Assembly (NCBI GenBank): GCA_039619475.1
Contig: CM077115.1
Location: forward strand, 142,550,172-142,614,171
Length of the DNA: 64,000 nt
Source of the DNA: Icerya purchasi
Taxonomy: Eukaryota > Arthropoda > Insecta > Hemiptera > Monophlebidae
Direction: 5' to 3'
How positions within the stretch are numbered: the first letter of the stretch is position 1; every line of letters begins with the position of its first letter. The position numbers and the translations under genes are program-made. Of the stretch, positions 55,265 through 64,000 are shown one piece after another. Under the pieces are notes generated by a model, which was given only the letters and a program-made list of their open reading frames with translations, was not told the DNA's origin and ran no database searches.

Positions 55265-57514
55265 GAACACTAGTGATGGGTGAAGTTCCGAATATTTTGG
55301 AATGTCATGTTACACGTTCCTGATGATCAGAAATATAACACAGCAACTTACAATTAGTTACAAGCTGTTACAAAAAGAGTAACTTATGTAATCAAAATGA
55401 AAATAAATTTAAAAACAACAAAACAAGATAATAATGTTTAAAAGCTAAAACAACTAGAAGTCAATAGATGACAATTTCATCTTAGTATTTTGAAAAACAG
55501 CGAAGTGTGACAAATAGACATCCCAATAAAATTAAGTAGATCTGGAGTCCCATCAAAAACATTAATTTTAAAAGTGGGCGCCAAGTTCAATATTAAGAAT
55601 ACGCGTGGTTGTCGACTTTGCCGACAAAAGAATTGAGATCTAAATAGGTGCCAAGTTCTGTAGATAATCCCCTGAAATTTATTTATAAGAGCAGACAACA
55701 TTCTGAAATTAAAACACAATTTCTTACTTTTTCCATAGACAATAAGGTTTTCTATTTAAAAATATGTAATATCTTAAATATTTGAATAGTCGAATTATTT
55801 ACACAAAGCAGATATTCTAGTTTTTACCAGCAAACCAAATTTTTAAAACAGTAAGATATGTTAACTGTACAATATAAAAACAGTAACTTCGTATATAACA
55901 TAAGCAAGATAAGTTGATTAGCCAAATATAAGATAACACTTGTATATATGAAAACTAGCCAAGTGAAATCGTTCGAATTTATCCTAAATTATCTGCTTTG
56001 TGTAAATAATTCGACTGCTCAAATATTTAAGATATTATATATTTTTAAATAGAAAACATTGTGTTGTCTATGGAAAAAACAACAAACTGCGTTTTAATTT
56101 TAGAATGTTGTCTGTTCTTATAAATAAATTTCAGGGGATTATCTACAGAACTTGGTACCCGTTTAAATTTCAATTCTTTTATCGCGGAAGTCGACAACCA
56201 CGCATATTCTTAATATTGAACTTGGCCCCCTCTTTTAAAATTAATGTTTTTGATGGGATGTGAATTACTTTTTCGTGAAGAAATTATTATTATTCATTCA
56301 AATTCAAATTTAAATCGTTTATTCTTCAAAATAGCTTTACAAAGTGAGCACTTTTTGAAAGTCAAGTTATCCAGTCCGTCTATCCCCTAACTCTAAAACT
56401 GCCACCACTTCGGACCTATATGGCTGAGGGGAAGAAGTGGCAAGAAACCCTTACTGCAGCACACAGGGCCCTACAAAAGTATGTCATGCTATTGTCATCT
56501 CTTTCTTTAACAACTATGTCAAAATCAGTATACAATGTTAATTTCCTGTGCTGTGCTGTTACTCCATAATATTATATGTTTATCATTGACATAGTCATTT
56601 ATCTTATAATAAGCTTTGTCAAACATGCTCCACAGAAATTTTAATAATCTTATTTTCCGGTAGGTCACAAGTATCTCGATTGGAATTTTATTATAAAAAC
56701 GTACACAAACCCTTAAAGTGCGCTAACTGTTTATAAAAATAATCGATTGCTTGGAAGAAATATTTCAAATCGTACAAATTCATTTTTTTAACTGATTTTT
56801 TTCCTCCTTTGTATACACACAATTACCCAGCTGGACGTCAAATTTCAACTTTCTAGAGGTCAGCTGGAAGTGGGTTAGGTTTTTGATCTACTTATATGTC
56901 AGTCAGTGATAAAAATGATGATTTTTAGACACGTTAATATCATCTCAATAACCGTTTGAGTTGTAATTATGAAATTTGGGGTTCTAGTTAATTTAAAGAG
57001 GTTTAATAAATAAACCGAATTTCATGTGTTTATGTTTAATTAAATATTAAGTTATTAAGGGGTTAACTCCAAATGGTTGGTGTAGTATAACACACAGCTG
57101 CTGCGTCGTCGCCAGTTCCTTTTTCTGGATTTGAACTTGGATTTATAACCGCATTAAAAAGAAGTAAACAAATCAGTGTACTATTTCGATAAAAACCACT
57201 GTTAAAATTTTTGATGATAGTGTGTAAAATTCCAGAGTCATCATCGTAGCAGATTATAGGCGATCATCATCGTGCCGTATGGTACAGAAAACGTAATGTG
57301 CTCAGCTTATTAAAATATACAGATTTAACTGGAATGTAAATAGCGTTGTTTTCAGTGGATAGTAAAGCGTGCACAAACAACGACAGTTTGGCCAGTACGG
57401 ATAGAAACGCATTATACGTTATTTAGTTATTGTAACTAAATTTGTAACTACAGAAGAACTTCGTTCCCAATCAGTTACAGCAGAATATGTTAGTGTTGTT
57501 TTATTCATTATCTG
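55265..57514. other. Insertion inside the RTE element
   Basis: It begins TAGTGATGGGTGAAG, which looks like a hAT terminus (TAGTGATGGG), but no matching right end or target duplication could be found. It contains the 711-bp palindrome (55548-56258) and a segment at about 56290-56500 with CTGCCACCACTTCGGACCTA and GGCTGAGGGGAAGAAGTGGC that looks like part of a dispersed repeat. 56500-57514 is otherwise featureless. Confidence 0.5.
55548..56258. repeat. 711-bp inverted-repeat (foldback) element
   Basis: The left arm 55548-55815 and right arm 55992-56258 are inverted copies. They share TCCCATCAAAAACATTAATT at the tip, then CAAGTTCAATATTAAGAATA, GGTTGTCGAC, AATCCCCTGAAATTTATTTA, AATATTTGAATAGTCGAATT and ACACAAAGCAG. 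A centre of about 175 bp separates them. The arms are about 267 bp with scattered substitutions and small indels. There is no coding capacity; a transcript would be a long hairpin. Confidence 0.88.
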
Positions 57515-57765
57515 ATACGACCAGGAATCAGACAAGGATGTGTAATGTCACCATCACTGTTTAATTTAATTTTTGCTCATTCTTTAGGAGGACGTGATAA
57601 AGAAATAAAAATTGCGGCTGACAGAATTTCGGTGATCCGCTTTGCCGACGATACCGCATTGCTAGCGCAAAATGTAGCATACCTACAGAGGCTGCTGGAT
57701 ATATATAGTTACCTTGGAAAGTAGAAAAAAAGAAATCAATATAAATATCAAATAAACGATTTTTT
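57515..57765 (+). pseudogene. RTE reverse transcriptase, palm fragment
   Basis: LIRPGIRQGCVMSPSLFNLI followed by FAHSLGG carries the R-Q-G-C-x-x-SP turn. ADRISVIRFADDTALLAQNV is the FADD catalytic box. LQRLLDIYSYLG and a decayed 'gmkin' strand follow. Only a short piece of the domain remains. Confidence 0.85.
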
Positions 57766-58330
57766 TTTTTTTTGGCCCGGCGTCCAAACTATTTGGCTAC
57801 TTTCAACACAAATTTTCTTTAAACAAAAACTAACCTTCTTATTTCAAATATATAAATAAAATACAAAGAGAAAAAATAAATAAAATAAAATAAAAATGAA
57901 TAAATAGATAAAATAAAATAGTATAAAAATGTAGAAGTAGACGAAATAGAAAATAAATAACTCTAAACAAGTGCCATCTAAAACGATAATGTTGCAATCG
58001 ATTATGAACCAGAATAAGGCGACCAAAACGTGGTCCCCACATCGAAGCAAATACTGCATGTTATAAGGAGAAAAAAACCGACAAGGAAATTGAAAAATGT
58101 ATCTCTGCGTCTGTCATATAATTTACAAGAAAATAACAGATGATTGATGCCCTCCGAGTAACTGATCATCTTGTGATCGCTGCAAGTCAAATTTGACGCG
58201 TGTCCTTGAAAATTCTGCGAAACTCGTGCATGTCCCATACGAAGACGACAGATCAAGGTATCAAATTTTCTAATAAGCCTTTCAGGGACAGTTAACGGCA
58301 CATAATAATACTATGGTCTCGACGAGATAG
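57766..58330 (-). pseudogene. LINE 3' fragment inserted in the RTE element
   Basis: On the minus strand 58301-58002 encodes LIRKFDTLICRLRMGHARVS, then NLTCSDHKMISYSEGINHLL and FSCKLYDRRRDTFF. This is the C-terminal 'RLR.GH......C......HLL..C..Y...R' segment of RNase H-type LINEs. It ends in a T-run at 57760-57773, which on this strand is a poly(A) tail, so it is a 5'-truncated minus-strand insertion. It splits the RTE reverse transcriptase between 57765 and 58530. Confidence 0.78.
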
Positions 58331-58529
58331 TTGGTTGGACTGTATACCTAGGTTTTGAGTTGTTCTTTATATTTATCCAGTTTTGTCGATTGCCTCTTTT
58401 AATTTTTCGAAATAAATCAGTAGAAGAAACGAAAGGACATGGGGAACGCTTCCAGAAGCAGTTTCCTTCGAAAAAATAAAATAAAAAATTCACGATAGCC
58501 TCAAGACAACCTGATACAAATGAAAACTA

Positions 58530-59160
58530 GTTTCTATATGGCAGAGAAATCGAAAGGTCAAAAAAATATAAATATCTAGGTAGCTGGATAACAAAGGACA
58601 ATGATTCCGATATGGAAATACAAAGTCGTATTAAGATGGCCAAGGATATATTTATGAAATTTAAAAACATTCATTGTGATCGGAAGCTAAGCCCTGGAGA
58701 TCAAAAAGAAGGTATTGCGATGTTACGTGTGTTCAGTACTTCCCATATGGATGCGAGACGTAGACACTAAATGAAAACATGAACAAGCGTATCTCATCGT
58801 TCGAAATATGGTGTTTCCGAAGAGTGTCGATAATACCGTGGACGAAGTGGATGAGAAATGAAAAAATACTAGAACTAAACGGAAACTAACCGGGTATTAA
58901 TGGAAATAATAATTAAATGACGGAAGAGAATTTTTTTTAGACACCTCATGAGAGGTGAAAAATACAAACTATTACAGAGGCAATAATAATGAGTACGATA
59001 GAAGGAAGGAGAAACACCTCTTGGCTGGACAATATCAAATAATGGATCGGAATTAAGAAAGCGAAGGATTTATTCAGAACAGTTATTATATCAAATAGTC
59101 GAATCCATGCAAGGTGATTAAGCAAAACCCGAATCGGCTGGCACGAGAAGAAGAAGAGAG
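58530..59160 (+). pseudogene. RTE reverse transcriptase, C-terminal part
   Basis: LYGREIERSKKYKYLGSWIT is followed by KDNDSDMEIQSRIKMAKDIF, FMKFKNIHCDRKLSPGDQKE, a decayed 'YGCETWTL' region and 'ISSFEIWCFRRV'. Then come frames with FFRHLMRGEKYKLLQR and the RTSWLDNIK-like end. The order and spacing are those of the RTE thumb and C-terminus. There are at least five stops or frameshifts. Confidence 0.82.
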
Positions 59161-59265
59161 AGTGCCGCTTACGCTCGATTGAGATGTATCAGCCATTGTC
59201 TCGATTTCTGTCACCGTTATTCGCCGATCTTCATGTAACAAGGTAGCAATGATACAGACGTACAT
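59150..59265 (-). pseudogene. mariner-like HTH fragment
   Basis: The minus strand has an open stretch LLHEDRRITVTEIETMADTS followed by QSSVSGTL. It resembles the second helix-turn-helix of Mos1/SETMAR-like transposases ('EDRR.T..EI....G.S.GSV..IL'). It is isolated; no catalytic part follows recognisably toward 59000, and upstream sequence to 59330 is degenerate. Confidence 0.5.
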
Positions 59266-59329
59266 GTCTGCGTAACGGTGGACGATCTACCGGAACCACG
59301 GGTCGTCTTCGGTGCTTGCACGCCCTTCA

Positions 59330-60985
59330 CGAAAACCCAGAGATTATCGTGAAACCATGGAACGATTTACTGCATGACCACTGTACACTTCAATTAACGT
59401 ACGAAAAATTACCTATATGAATTTCCTCGATCGAAACACTAATGTGAGTCCGGAGGGATTTCGCGCGCATTTATCCGATACTTTTTCTATTGGTCGGTAC
59501 GAAAAAAACAAACAAACGGCCGCATATTTATTCTTCCGAACTCAACATCGAAAACCGCATATTTAATTCTTGGAGCTGGAAGATTCGTATTATCAGCTTC
59601 AGTCGATTTTAAACCTTGTAATCAACTAAGCTCGAATTTTACACGTAGGATGACAGTAATTTTGGTGCTGCATTCGCACCAGCGAACATTTTTCAAATAT
59701 TCGACAAAAAAAAAAAAAGAAAAAAAAAATTTGTAGATTCTTTGAACAGAAGTCTAACTGATAAAGTTTTTACACTTTCTACTGCTTCGATTCTACGTAA
59801 TATGAAGATATGTTCAAAAACAGATCTGTTTTCGTCGAAATTCGTAAACTTATTAAAGCAACTCGAGTAGTTGGAATATCCTTTTGACGGTAAAATGTAT
59901 AATTTTTTACATGACTAAAAAATGAAATTAAAAATTATGGAACTTATTTATATTTTACACCTGAGAAATCGCTAAATATACACTAAGCAAGCCACTATGA
60001 ATGACTACAAAAAATCCAGTTCTAAAACTAGTGCGTTAAGCGATGACTCTGTTGTCCGCCACAATATTTACACACTGTTGTTCACCTCTGGCGATATAGC
60101 TGAACTACTGAAAACATTTCAACCAATTTAATTGAAACTTTGGTTTATTTTTTTATTTTTTCGTTAGTAGAAGATTCATATTTACCATCTAGAGAATGCT
60201 CTTAATTTGAAGTAAAATTCAGAATTTGGCGATTTCTAGTCAAAACAGCAACGAAGATTTTAGTTTTTGTTGTTTGGCATTTTTCCACCTGAAACTTCTG
60301 CATGTGAGCCAGACTCATATTCTGGCTTTGTGTGAGCTACGTTTAGCTCTATTGATTTAGATATTTTACTTTTTAAAGTGAAACTTCTTTAGGCGCGCCT
60401 TATATATAAATAGAAGTATATGAGGAGTTAACACGAAGTACTAGTGAACGAGCGAGCGAGCGAGCGTACGTTATGAATAACTAAAGTATTAATACATTGT
60501 GAAAGAGTTTGTGTAGTATGTGTATATATTAATGACAACGTCATTCTTAACTCGACCCCCTCACCTTTTTTTGTCCTAAAACGTTACATATATTGTATAT
60601 ATAAGAGAACAAAGTATCGACAAAACAGATTGTTGCCCTGGTTAATAATGTTATTCTTACGTTGGGGTTAATAAGAAATTCTGCTACGTTCTTACGTTAT
60701 AGAAGTAATGACGGACATTTCTATGCAAACCCGTGAATTAAATTTGTTAGTTTTGAATTCTTTCTTGATTACAATGAAAAAAAACTTATTTTGCGAAAAA
60801 TATCATGGTTAATTGAAACCGACTCTTCTACACACACATAGCCCAATCCCATTACTTTTTTTGTCACAAAAACCTGTCCTAAAGTGTGATATTAAATAAA
60901 GATTTATTTCTTTTTGTCTCGCAGTCGGAAAGAATGACGTTGTAAATTCTCCTCGTTCTGTACGAAGTACAGAAGTGATTAAGCT
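59330..60985. other. Gene-free DNA
   Basis: No gene is supported. A (GAGC)n-like run lies at about 60450-60466. Between 60530 and 60960 single repeat B words occur (GACAACGTCATTCTTAA, GAATGACGTTGTAAATT), suggesting decayed pieces of that family. Confidence 0.4.
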
Positions 60986-61032
60986 GGAGGTCCGGGAGTG
61001 TCCCCAGGCGAGGTCATGGGGATGAAGAGCCA

Positions 61033-61069
<37 letters not shown>

Positions 61070-61274
61070 TCGGCCATTTTGCCCTCATAAGGGGCTCTGC
61101 CTCTTGACCTTTCTTGCTTACATTTTCTCTTTCTCTTCTATACTTCGTATAAAATTATTGAAATCTATAACGTAATTCTTATGCCGACTTTCATTAGAAA
61201 AATGTCCTAATTTTGGGTAACGAAAAAATATCTTATGTAACGAAAGTTAAATGTTAAATGAAAACGTCATTCCT
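60986..61274 (-). repeat. Repeat B copy with (TA)n
   Basis: (TA)n at 61038-61066 leads into CGGCCATTTTGCCCTCATAA, then a cttgacc and tctctttctcttctatactt series, 'aacgtaattcttatg', 'cattagaaaaatgtccta' and 'tgtaacgaaagttaaatg'. It is the inverted counterpart of the copy at 5737-6130. Confidence 0.72.
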
Positions 61275-61518
61275 AGTGGTTAAGGTGCTTGGCTACCAAG
61301 TCGGAGGTCACCAGTTCGAGACTTGTCTTGTTCCGGATCCGAATCGCTCCCAAGTTTATACCTAATCTGGGATAATAGAGAAATCTGGGAAGGTAAAGAG
61401 AAACGAACTGGCCCCCCTACTCTCATTAGTGCCGTTGGACTTAGTACATTGTGAACCTTATTTTCACAATCCCAACGCCCTGTCAAGGATATGAGACCTA
61501 TTTTACTTTACTTTTATA
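61275..61518 (+). repeat. SINE copy with readable tRNA head
   Basis: AGTGGTTAAGGTGCTTGGCT is an A-box-like start, and ACCAGTTCGAGACTTGTC holds the best B-box in the window (AGTTCGAGACT). The body (GTTCCGGATCCGAATCGCTC, ACTGGCCCCCCTACTCTCAT, GGACTTAGTACATTGTGAAC) and the TTTTACTTTACTTTT tail follow the family order. It is set between two copies of repeat B. Confidence 0.88.
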
Positions 61519-61529
61519 TATATATGTGT

Positions 61530-61530
61530 G

Positions 61531-61598
<68 letters not shown>
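61530..61598. repeat. (TA)n microsatellite
   Basis: About 60 bp of alternating TA after a TATGTGTGTATG lead. Tyr/Ile-rich frames across it are artefacts. Confidence 0.9.
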
Positions 61599-61599
<1 letters not shown>

Positions 61600-61980
61600 C
61601 TTGGCCATTTTGGCCTCGCAAGGGGCTGTGTACCTTGACCCCTTTTACTTACATTTCTGTCTCTTTCTCTTCTATACGTTGTATAAAATTATCAAAATTT
61701 ACAACGTAATTCTAAATTGGTCCATATGAATATAATAACATAATCACAAAAATCCTATCTTAACATTTAACTTTCATTGCATAAAATAAGACATTTTTTC
61801 GTTACATAAAATTGTGACATTTTTTGTTACAAAATCTGATTGGGCCCGCCTAAGAATTACGTTGTAATTAATATGTATGAAGTTGGTAAAAATTAAAATA
61901 TAAAATACGTTACATAAAATTGGGACATTTTTTCTAATAGGGGTGACCTAAGAATTACGTTGTAATTAATATTGTTTTTT
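61599..61980 (-). repeat. Repeat B copy, longest
   Basis: ACTTGGCCATTTTGGCCTCG, 'aggggctgtgtaccttgacccc', 'tacaacgtaattctaaatt', 'aatcctatcttaacatttaac', 'gttacataaaattgtgac', 'gcctaagaattacgttgta' and a second 'acataaaattgggac ... ctaagaattacgttgta' unit. It is nearly the full reverse complement of 5743-6110. Confidence 0.78.
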
Positions 61981-62235
61981 TATTTAAGTTATATTACATG
62001 AGTTGCGTATAATTATCAAGATCATTACAATACATACACCTACAAATTGCAACTATCTGTTAAGTTTTAATTTCTTTATTTCGTAGTTCTGAACTGGGAC
62101 ATTCACCATTACTAACATACTCAAGTTTATCTTGAAATAATGGTTGAGAGCTATTTTGTCGAATGAAAAAAACAACTTTTTACTATTCGATGTAAATAAT
62201 AATTTCCCTTTTAAAATCACTCAAAAAAAAAAACA
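61981..62235. other. Gene-free DNA
   Basis: No feature recognised. Confidence 0.35.
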
Positions 62236-62240
62236 AGTTC

Positions 62241-62500
62241 TCAGCGATTTTTGTGAAATGATATATTTAAAAAAATTAATAAAAAAGCAAGTGAACTGAA
62301 GTATTGTCTACCGTTAACCACTACCTTTTCCCATCTTTCTGGCAGCATTTGAATAATTCCCCGTCGAAAAAACAATACGTCTTTTAGAACTATCCACGAA
62401 TCAACCCATTTTTCGATATCTTCATAAAAAGTGAAATGCTGCTCAGCCAGGCAATTAGTCATCGATCGGAATAAATAATTATCAGAAGGAGCAATGTCTT
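62241..62500 (-). pseudogene. mariner transposase C-terminal part
   Basis: Minus strand from 62498: DIAPSDNYLFRSM with the third catalytic Asp intact, then TNCLAEQHFTFYEDIEKWVD followed by SWIVLKDVLFFRRGI and MLPERWEKVVVNGRQYF, ending at about 62241. This is an open and well kept Mos1-like C-terminus. The preceding part of the protein is not upstream on this strand: the sequence turns into unrelated DNA at about 62500, and a mariner central fragment lies on the opposite strand at 63078-63180. Confidence 0.88.
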
Positions 62501-62560
62501 TTCTCTTTTCTCTCTTTTTTCTTTAGGCTCACACCAAGGGACATTAATTTTAAGTTTTAA

Positions 62561-62926
62561 GTTTCGGTCATACCTTTCTCCCTTCGTCACTTTATCGTTT
62601 TTCCCTCGTCTCTTCTCCGCGGTGCCCTCTTCACCCAGAGGACTCCTTTTTTCTGTGTGATATCAATCACGTCTTCTTCGAATGTTCCTCACTCTCTTCA
62701 GAACGTTCTCTCTTTTTTATTCTCGGCTTTTGGATCTTCGTCTTCCTACTCCATACAATGACTCTTATGTTCTCTCATTTCCTTCCTTGTCAGTTGTTCC
62801 TATTCTAGCTTCTTTCATTCATTCAATCTCGCACCAGATTGAAATCTAATATGTTATTCTTCTTTTGAACTATTACTTAGATTCCTTGGCTGATTGGGCT
62901 GTTGCTCTTTGTTGACGTACCCATAA

Positions 62927-62956
<30 letters not shown>
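62561..62956 (+). mobile_element. 5'-truncated I-type LINE, 3' end (copy 2)
   Basis: Starts abruptly at GTTTCGGTCATACCTTTCTC and matches 34651-35013 with no gap and only about eight substitutions in roughly 365 bp (about 98%). It ends with ACCCATAATAAA and a poly(A) tail of about 25-30 bp. It lacks all but the last part of the ORF. No clear target duplication was found. Confidence 0.88.
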
Positions 62957-62957
<1 letters not shown>

Positions 62958-62987
62958 AATTTCCAGATAGGAATTCTATTGGAGATA

Positions 62988-63037
62988 GAAGTTACGAAAG
63001 TGACAAGGATCTATCCTTGTCACCTTCGTAACTTCTG
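62988..63037. repeat. 24-bp hairpin with 2-nt loop
   Basis: AGAAGTTACGAAAGTGACAA followed by GGAT, then CT, then ATCCTTGTCACCTTCGTAACT followed by TCT: a nearly perfect inverted repeat (one mismatch). It lies between the LINE tail and the mariner fragment, exactly where the mariner orientation changes. Confidence 0.88.
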
Positions 63038-63077
63038 GTGGTCCCCCATTGTCTTCCACTAGATTTTCTGCCAGGGT

Positions 63078-63182
63078 TTAGACATGGCAAGGTGATTTTG
63101 GAAAATGATAACGCTCGCCCGCATTTCTCATCAGTGGTTAAAATCTACCTGGAAACGCTGAAATGCGAAGTATTCCCCAGAC
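63078..63182 (+). pseudogene. mariner transposase central fragment
   Basis: The frame reads RHGKVILENDNARPHFSSVV followed by KIYLETLKCEVFPRH, the segment around the second catalytic Asp (ND-N-ARPH). It stops at the point where the family continues 'PPYSPDIAPSD', which is where the minus-strand fragment at 62498 begins. A LINE follows immediately at about 63185. Confidence 0.82.
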
Positions 63183-63184
63183 AT

Positions 63185-63835
63185 TTTAAACTTATATCAT
63201 CCTTCTTTCTATCCCTGTCGTGCGATCTTATTATCCCCTATAACTGCTCCCTTATTTACTAACATACGCAGTAACCTTGCTACTCAGATAGACTTTCTTT
63301 TGGTTCCTAGTCATATAGAGGTATTCATGAAAACGAAGAGGCCGAGTCTATAGCTCGCTTCGCTACCCACAATGGTCAACCTCCACGAAAAGTTACTTCC
63401 TCCAATCTTATTTCCCTGTACAAAAACTTCCATCGTACTATCTGGTCTATCTCATAGCTCTCCTATTTTCCTAATCCGTTCTCCCATTACCTCTCTATGT
63501 AATCCTCTCCTCCGTCTTGCGCCTGATACAATTTCTTTCCTTCTCTCTCTGTCGTGCCGCTATTTCTTCTATATGCCGCTTACGTTTTTATCAATTTTTT
63601 TTCTTCCTTCATCTATATCCCGTTTCTCAACTTCATCCTCACCTCTTTGTCCTCTTCACCGAGATGAACGTTCCATCCACGATGCTAACCACGTCTTCAT
63701 TGAGTGCCCACCTCTCTTTCTTGAACACTCTCTTTTTTTCCACGGTTTATTACAACTTAATCTCCCCGCTTCTATAGTGCTCTTTCCATAGTTTCTCTTT
63801 GATTATTGAATATACTGCCATATTGTTTAATTAAA
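63185..63835 (+). pseudogene. I-type LINE, RNase H C-terminus and tail (copy 3)
   Basis: The decayed RNase H end reads QIDFLLVPSHI, then a frame change, then HENEEAESIARFAT (about 63287-63372). Next is a linker with SNLISLYKNFHRTIW. The tail is split over two frames: AISSICRLRF, then SPLCPLHRDERSIHDANHVF followed by IECPPLFLEHSLFF. The match with 34584-34898 is clear in the CPLH...D.NHVF.EC segment, but this copy is more diverged. Confidence 0.8.
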
Positions 63836-63837
63836 AA

Positions 63838-64000
63838 GAGGACCTTTCTTACTTCCAAAAAATATCTCTTTGCACACGAGAAAGCTATTTGTAAAAACTT
63901 ACATTTAGAGCGTCGCATTATACGGATGTGAATCCTGGACGTTGTTGAATAGAGATGTGCAGGATAATGTTGAAAATATCCTGAACGGAAAAAATAACAA
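63838..64000 (+). pseudogene. RTE-type reverse transcriptase fragment, runs off the window
   Basis: The frame around 63890-63975 reads KLFVKTYI, a stop where the family has Trp, then SVALYGCESWTLLNRDV. This is the 'Y..S..LYGCE.WTL' segment after the thumb of RTE-like reverse transcriptases. The corresponding segment of the 54.4-59.2 kb element is badly decayed, so this is another copy. It continues beyond 64000. Confidence 0.7.

Larger units (their letters stand above)
54436..59162 (+). mobile_element. RTE-type non-LTR retrotransposon split by two insertions
   Basis: Three blocks follow each other in the normal order of an RTE ORF: endonuclease (54675-55264), palm of the reverse transcriptase (57515-57765) and its C-terminal part (58530-59160). 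The interruptions are 55265-57514 and about 57766-58530. The first replaced or deleted several hundred codons. The 3' end is the AGAAGAAGAAGAG stretch near 59155, as in RTE elements with short repeated tails. Confidence 0.78.

Noticed and set aside
60440..60470. (GAGC)n run as a regulatory GAGA-type site
   Set aside because: Short low-complexity run with no adjacent gene start.
61451..61729. Frames rich in Tyr/Ile
   Set aside because: Produced by the (TA)n microsatellite and repeat B.
1..64000. CRISPR array, bacterial operon or integrated virus
   Set aside because: No regular spacer-repeat array, no clustered prokaryote-like genes and no capsid, polymerase or envelope-like coding region was seen. 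The tandem arrays at 11.5 and 13.6 kb have no spacers.

Overview
The window reads as arthropod, most likely insect, nuclear DNA. It is strongly AT-rich, has microsatellites and spliced exons, and carries animal-type transposons (Mos1-like mariner, hAT, a Helentron-type Helitron, Jockey-, RTE- and I-like non-LTR elements, a Penelope-like fragment, a tRNA-derived SINE). No bacterial-style operon, CRISPR array, rRNA or functional tRNA gene was seen. The insect order cannot be fixed from the sequence alone.

Only two pieces look like ordinary host genes. At 2280-2495 (+) is the last exon of a YjbQ/UPF0047-family protein with a clear splice acceptor. At 16626-19078 (-) are two exons, joined by an 898-bp intron, of a cysteine-free coiled-coil protein of unknown function. 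Two further stretches (8650-8954 minus, 27338-27389 minus) could be exons but are weakly supported.

Most of the rest is layered mobile DNA. 0-8.6 kb: a deleted mariner-like element in the YjbQ intron, a SINE, a dispersed repeat family ('B'), a nearly complete mariner with both inverted repeats and a dead transposase, and a Helentron endonuclease remnant. 10-15 kb: a palindromic Penelope-like terminus, then a non-LTR retrotransposon whose reading frame is split by a 2.2-kb composite element with 8-bp target duplications, long arms and a hAT-like core. 19.6-24 kb: hAT remnants and a 516-bp hAT-type MITE inside an older inverted-repeat element. 25.7-30.8 kb: a Jockey-type reverse transcriptase relic, a 450-bp palindrome, and a hAT-like element carrying a second deleted mariner-like copy. 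31-49 kb: short palindromic repeats, a SINE with a 13-bp target duplication, several I/Jockey-type non-LTR relics in both orientations, and Penelope-like ends with a GIY-YIG fragment. 49-52.5 kb: RNase H of a non-LTR element, two tandem Helentron remnants, and a tail-to-tail pair of LINE 3' ends. 54.4-59.2 kb: an RTE-type retrotransposon broken by two insertions, one holding a 711-bp palindrome. 60.9-64 kb: repeat B and SINE copies, a mariner whose two parts lie in opposite orientations around LINE inserts, and the start of another RTE copy running off the end.

No autonomous, intact mobile element was found and there is no sign of a multi-gene pathway. The most striking structure is the composite element at 11509-13726. 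Removing it with one target copy leaves the host retrotransposon reading frame open across the junction.
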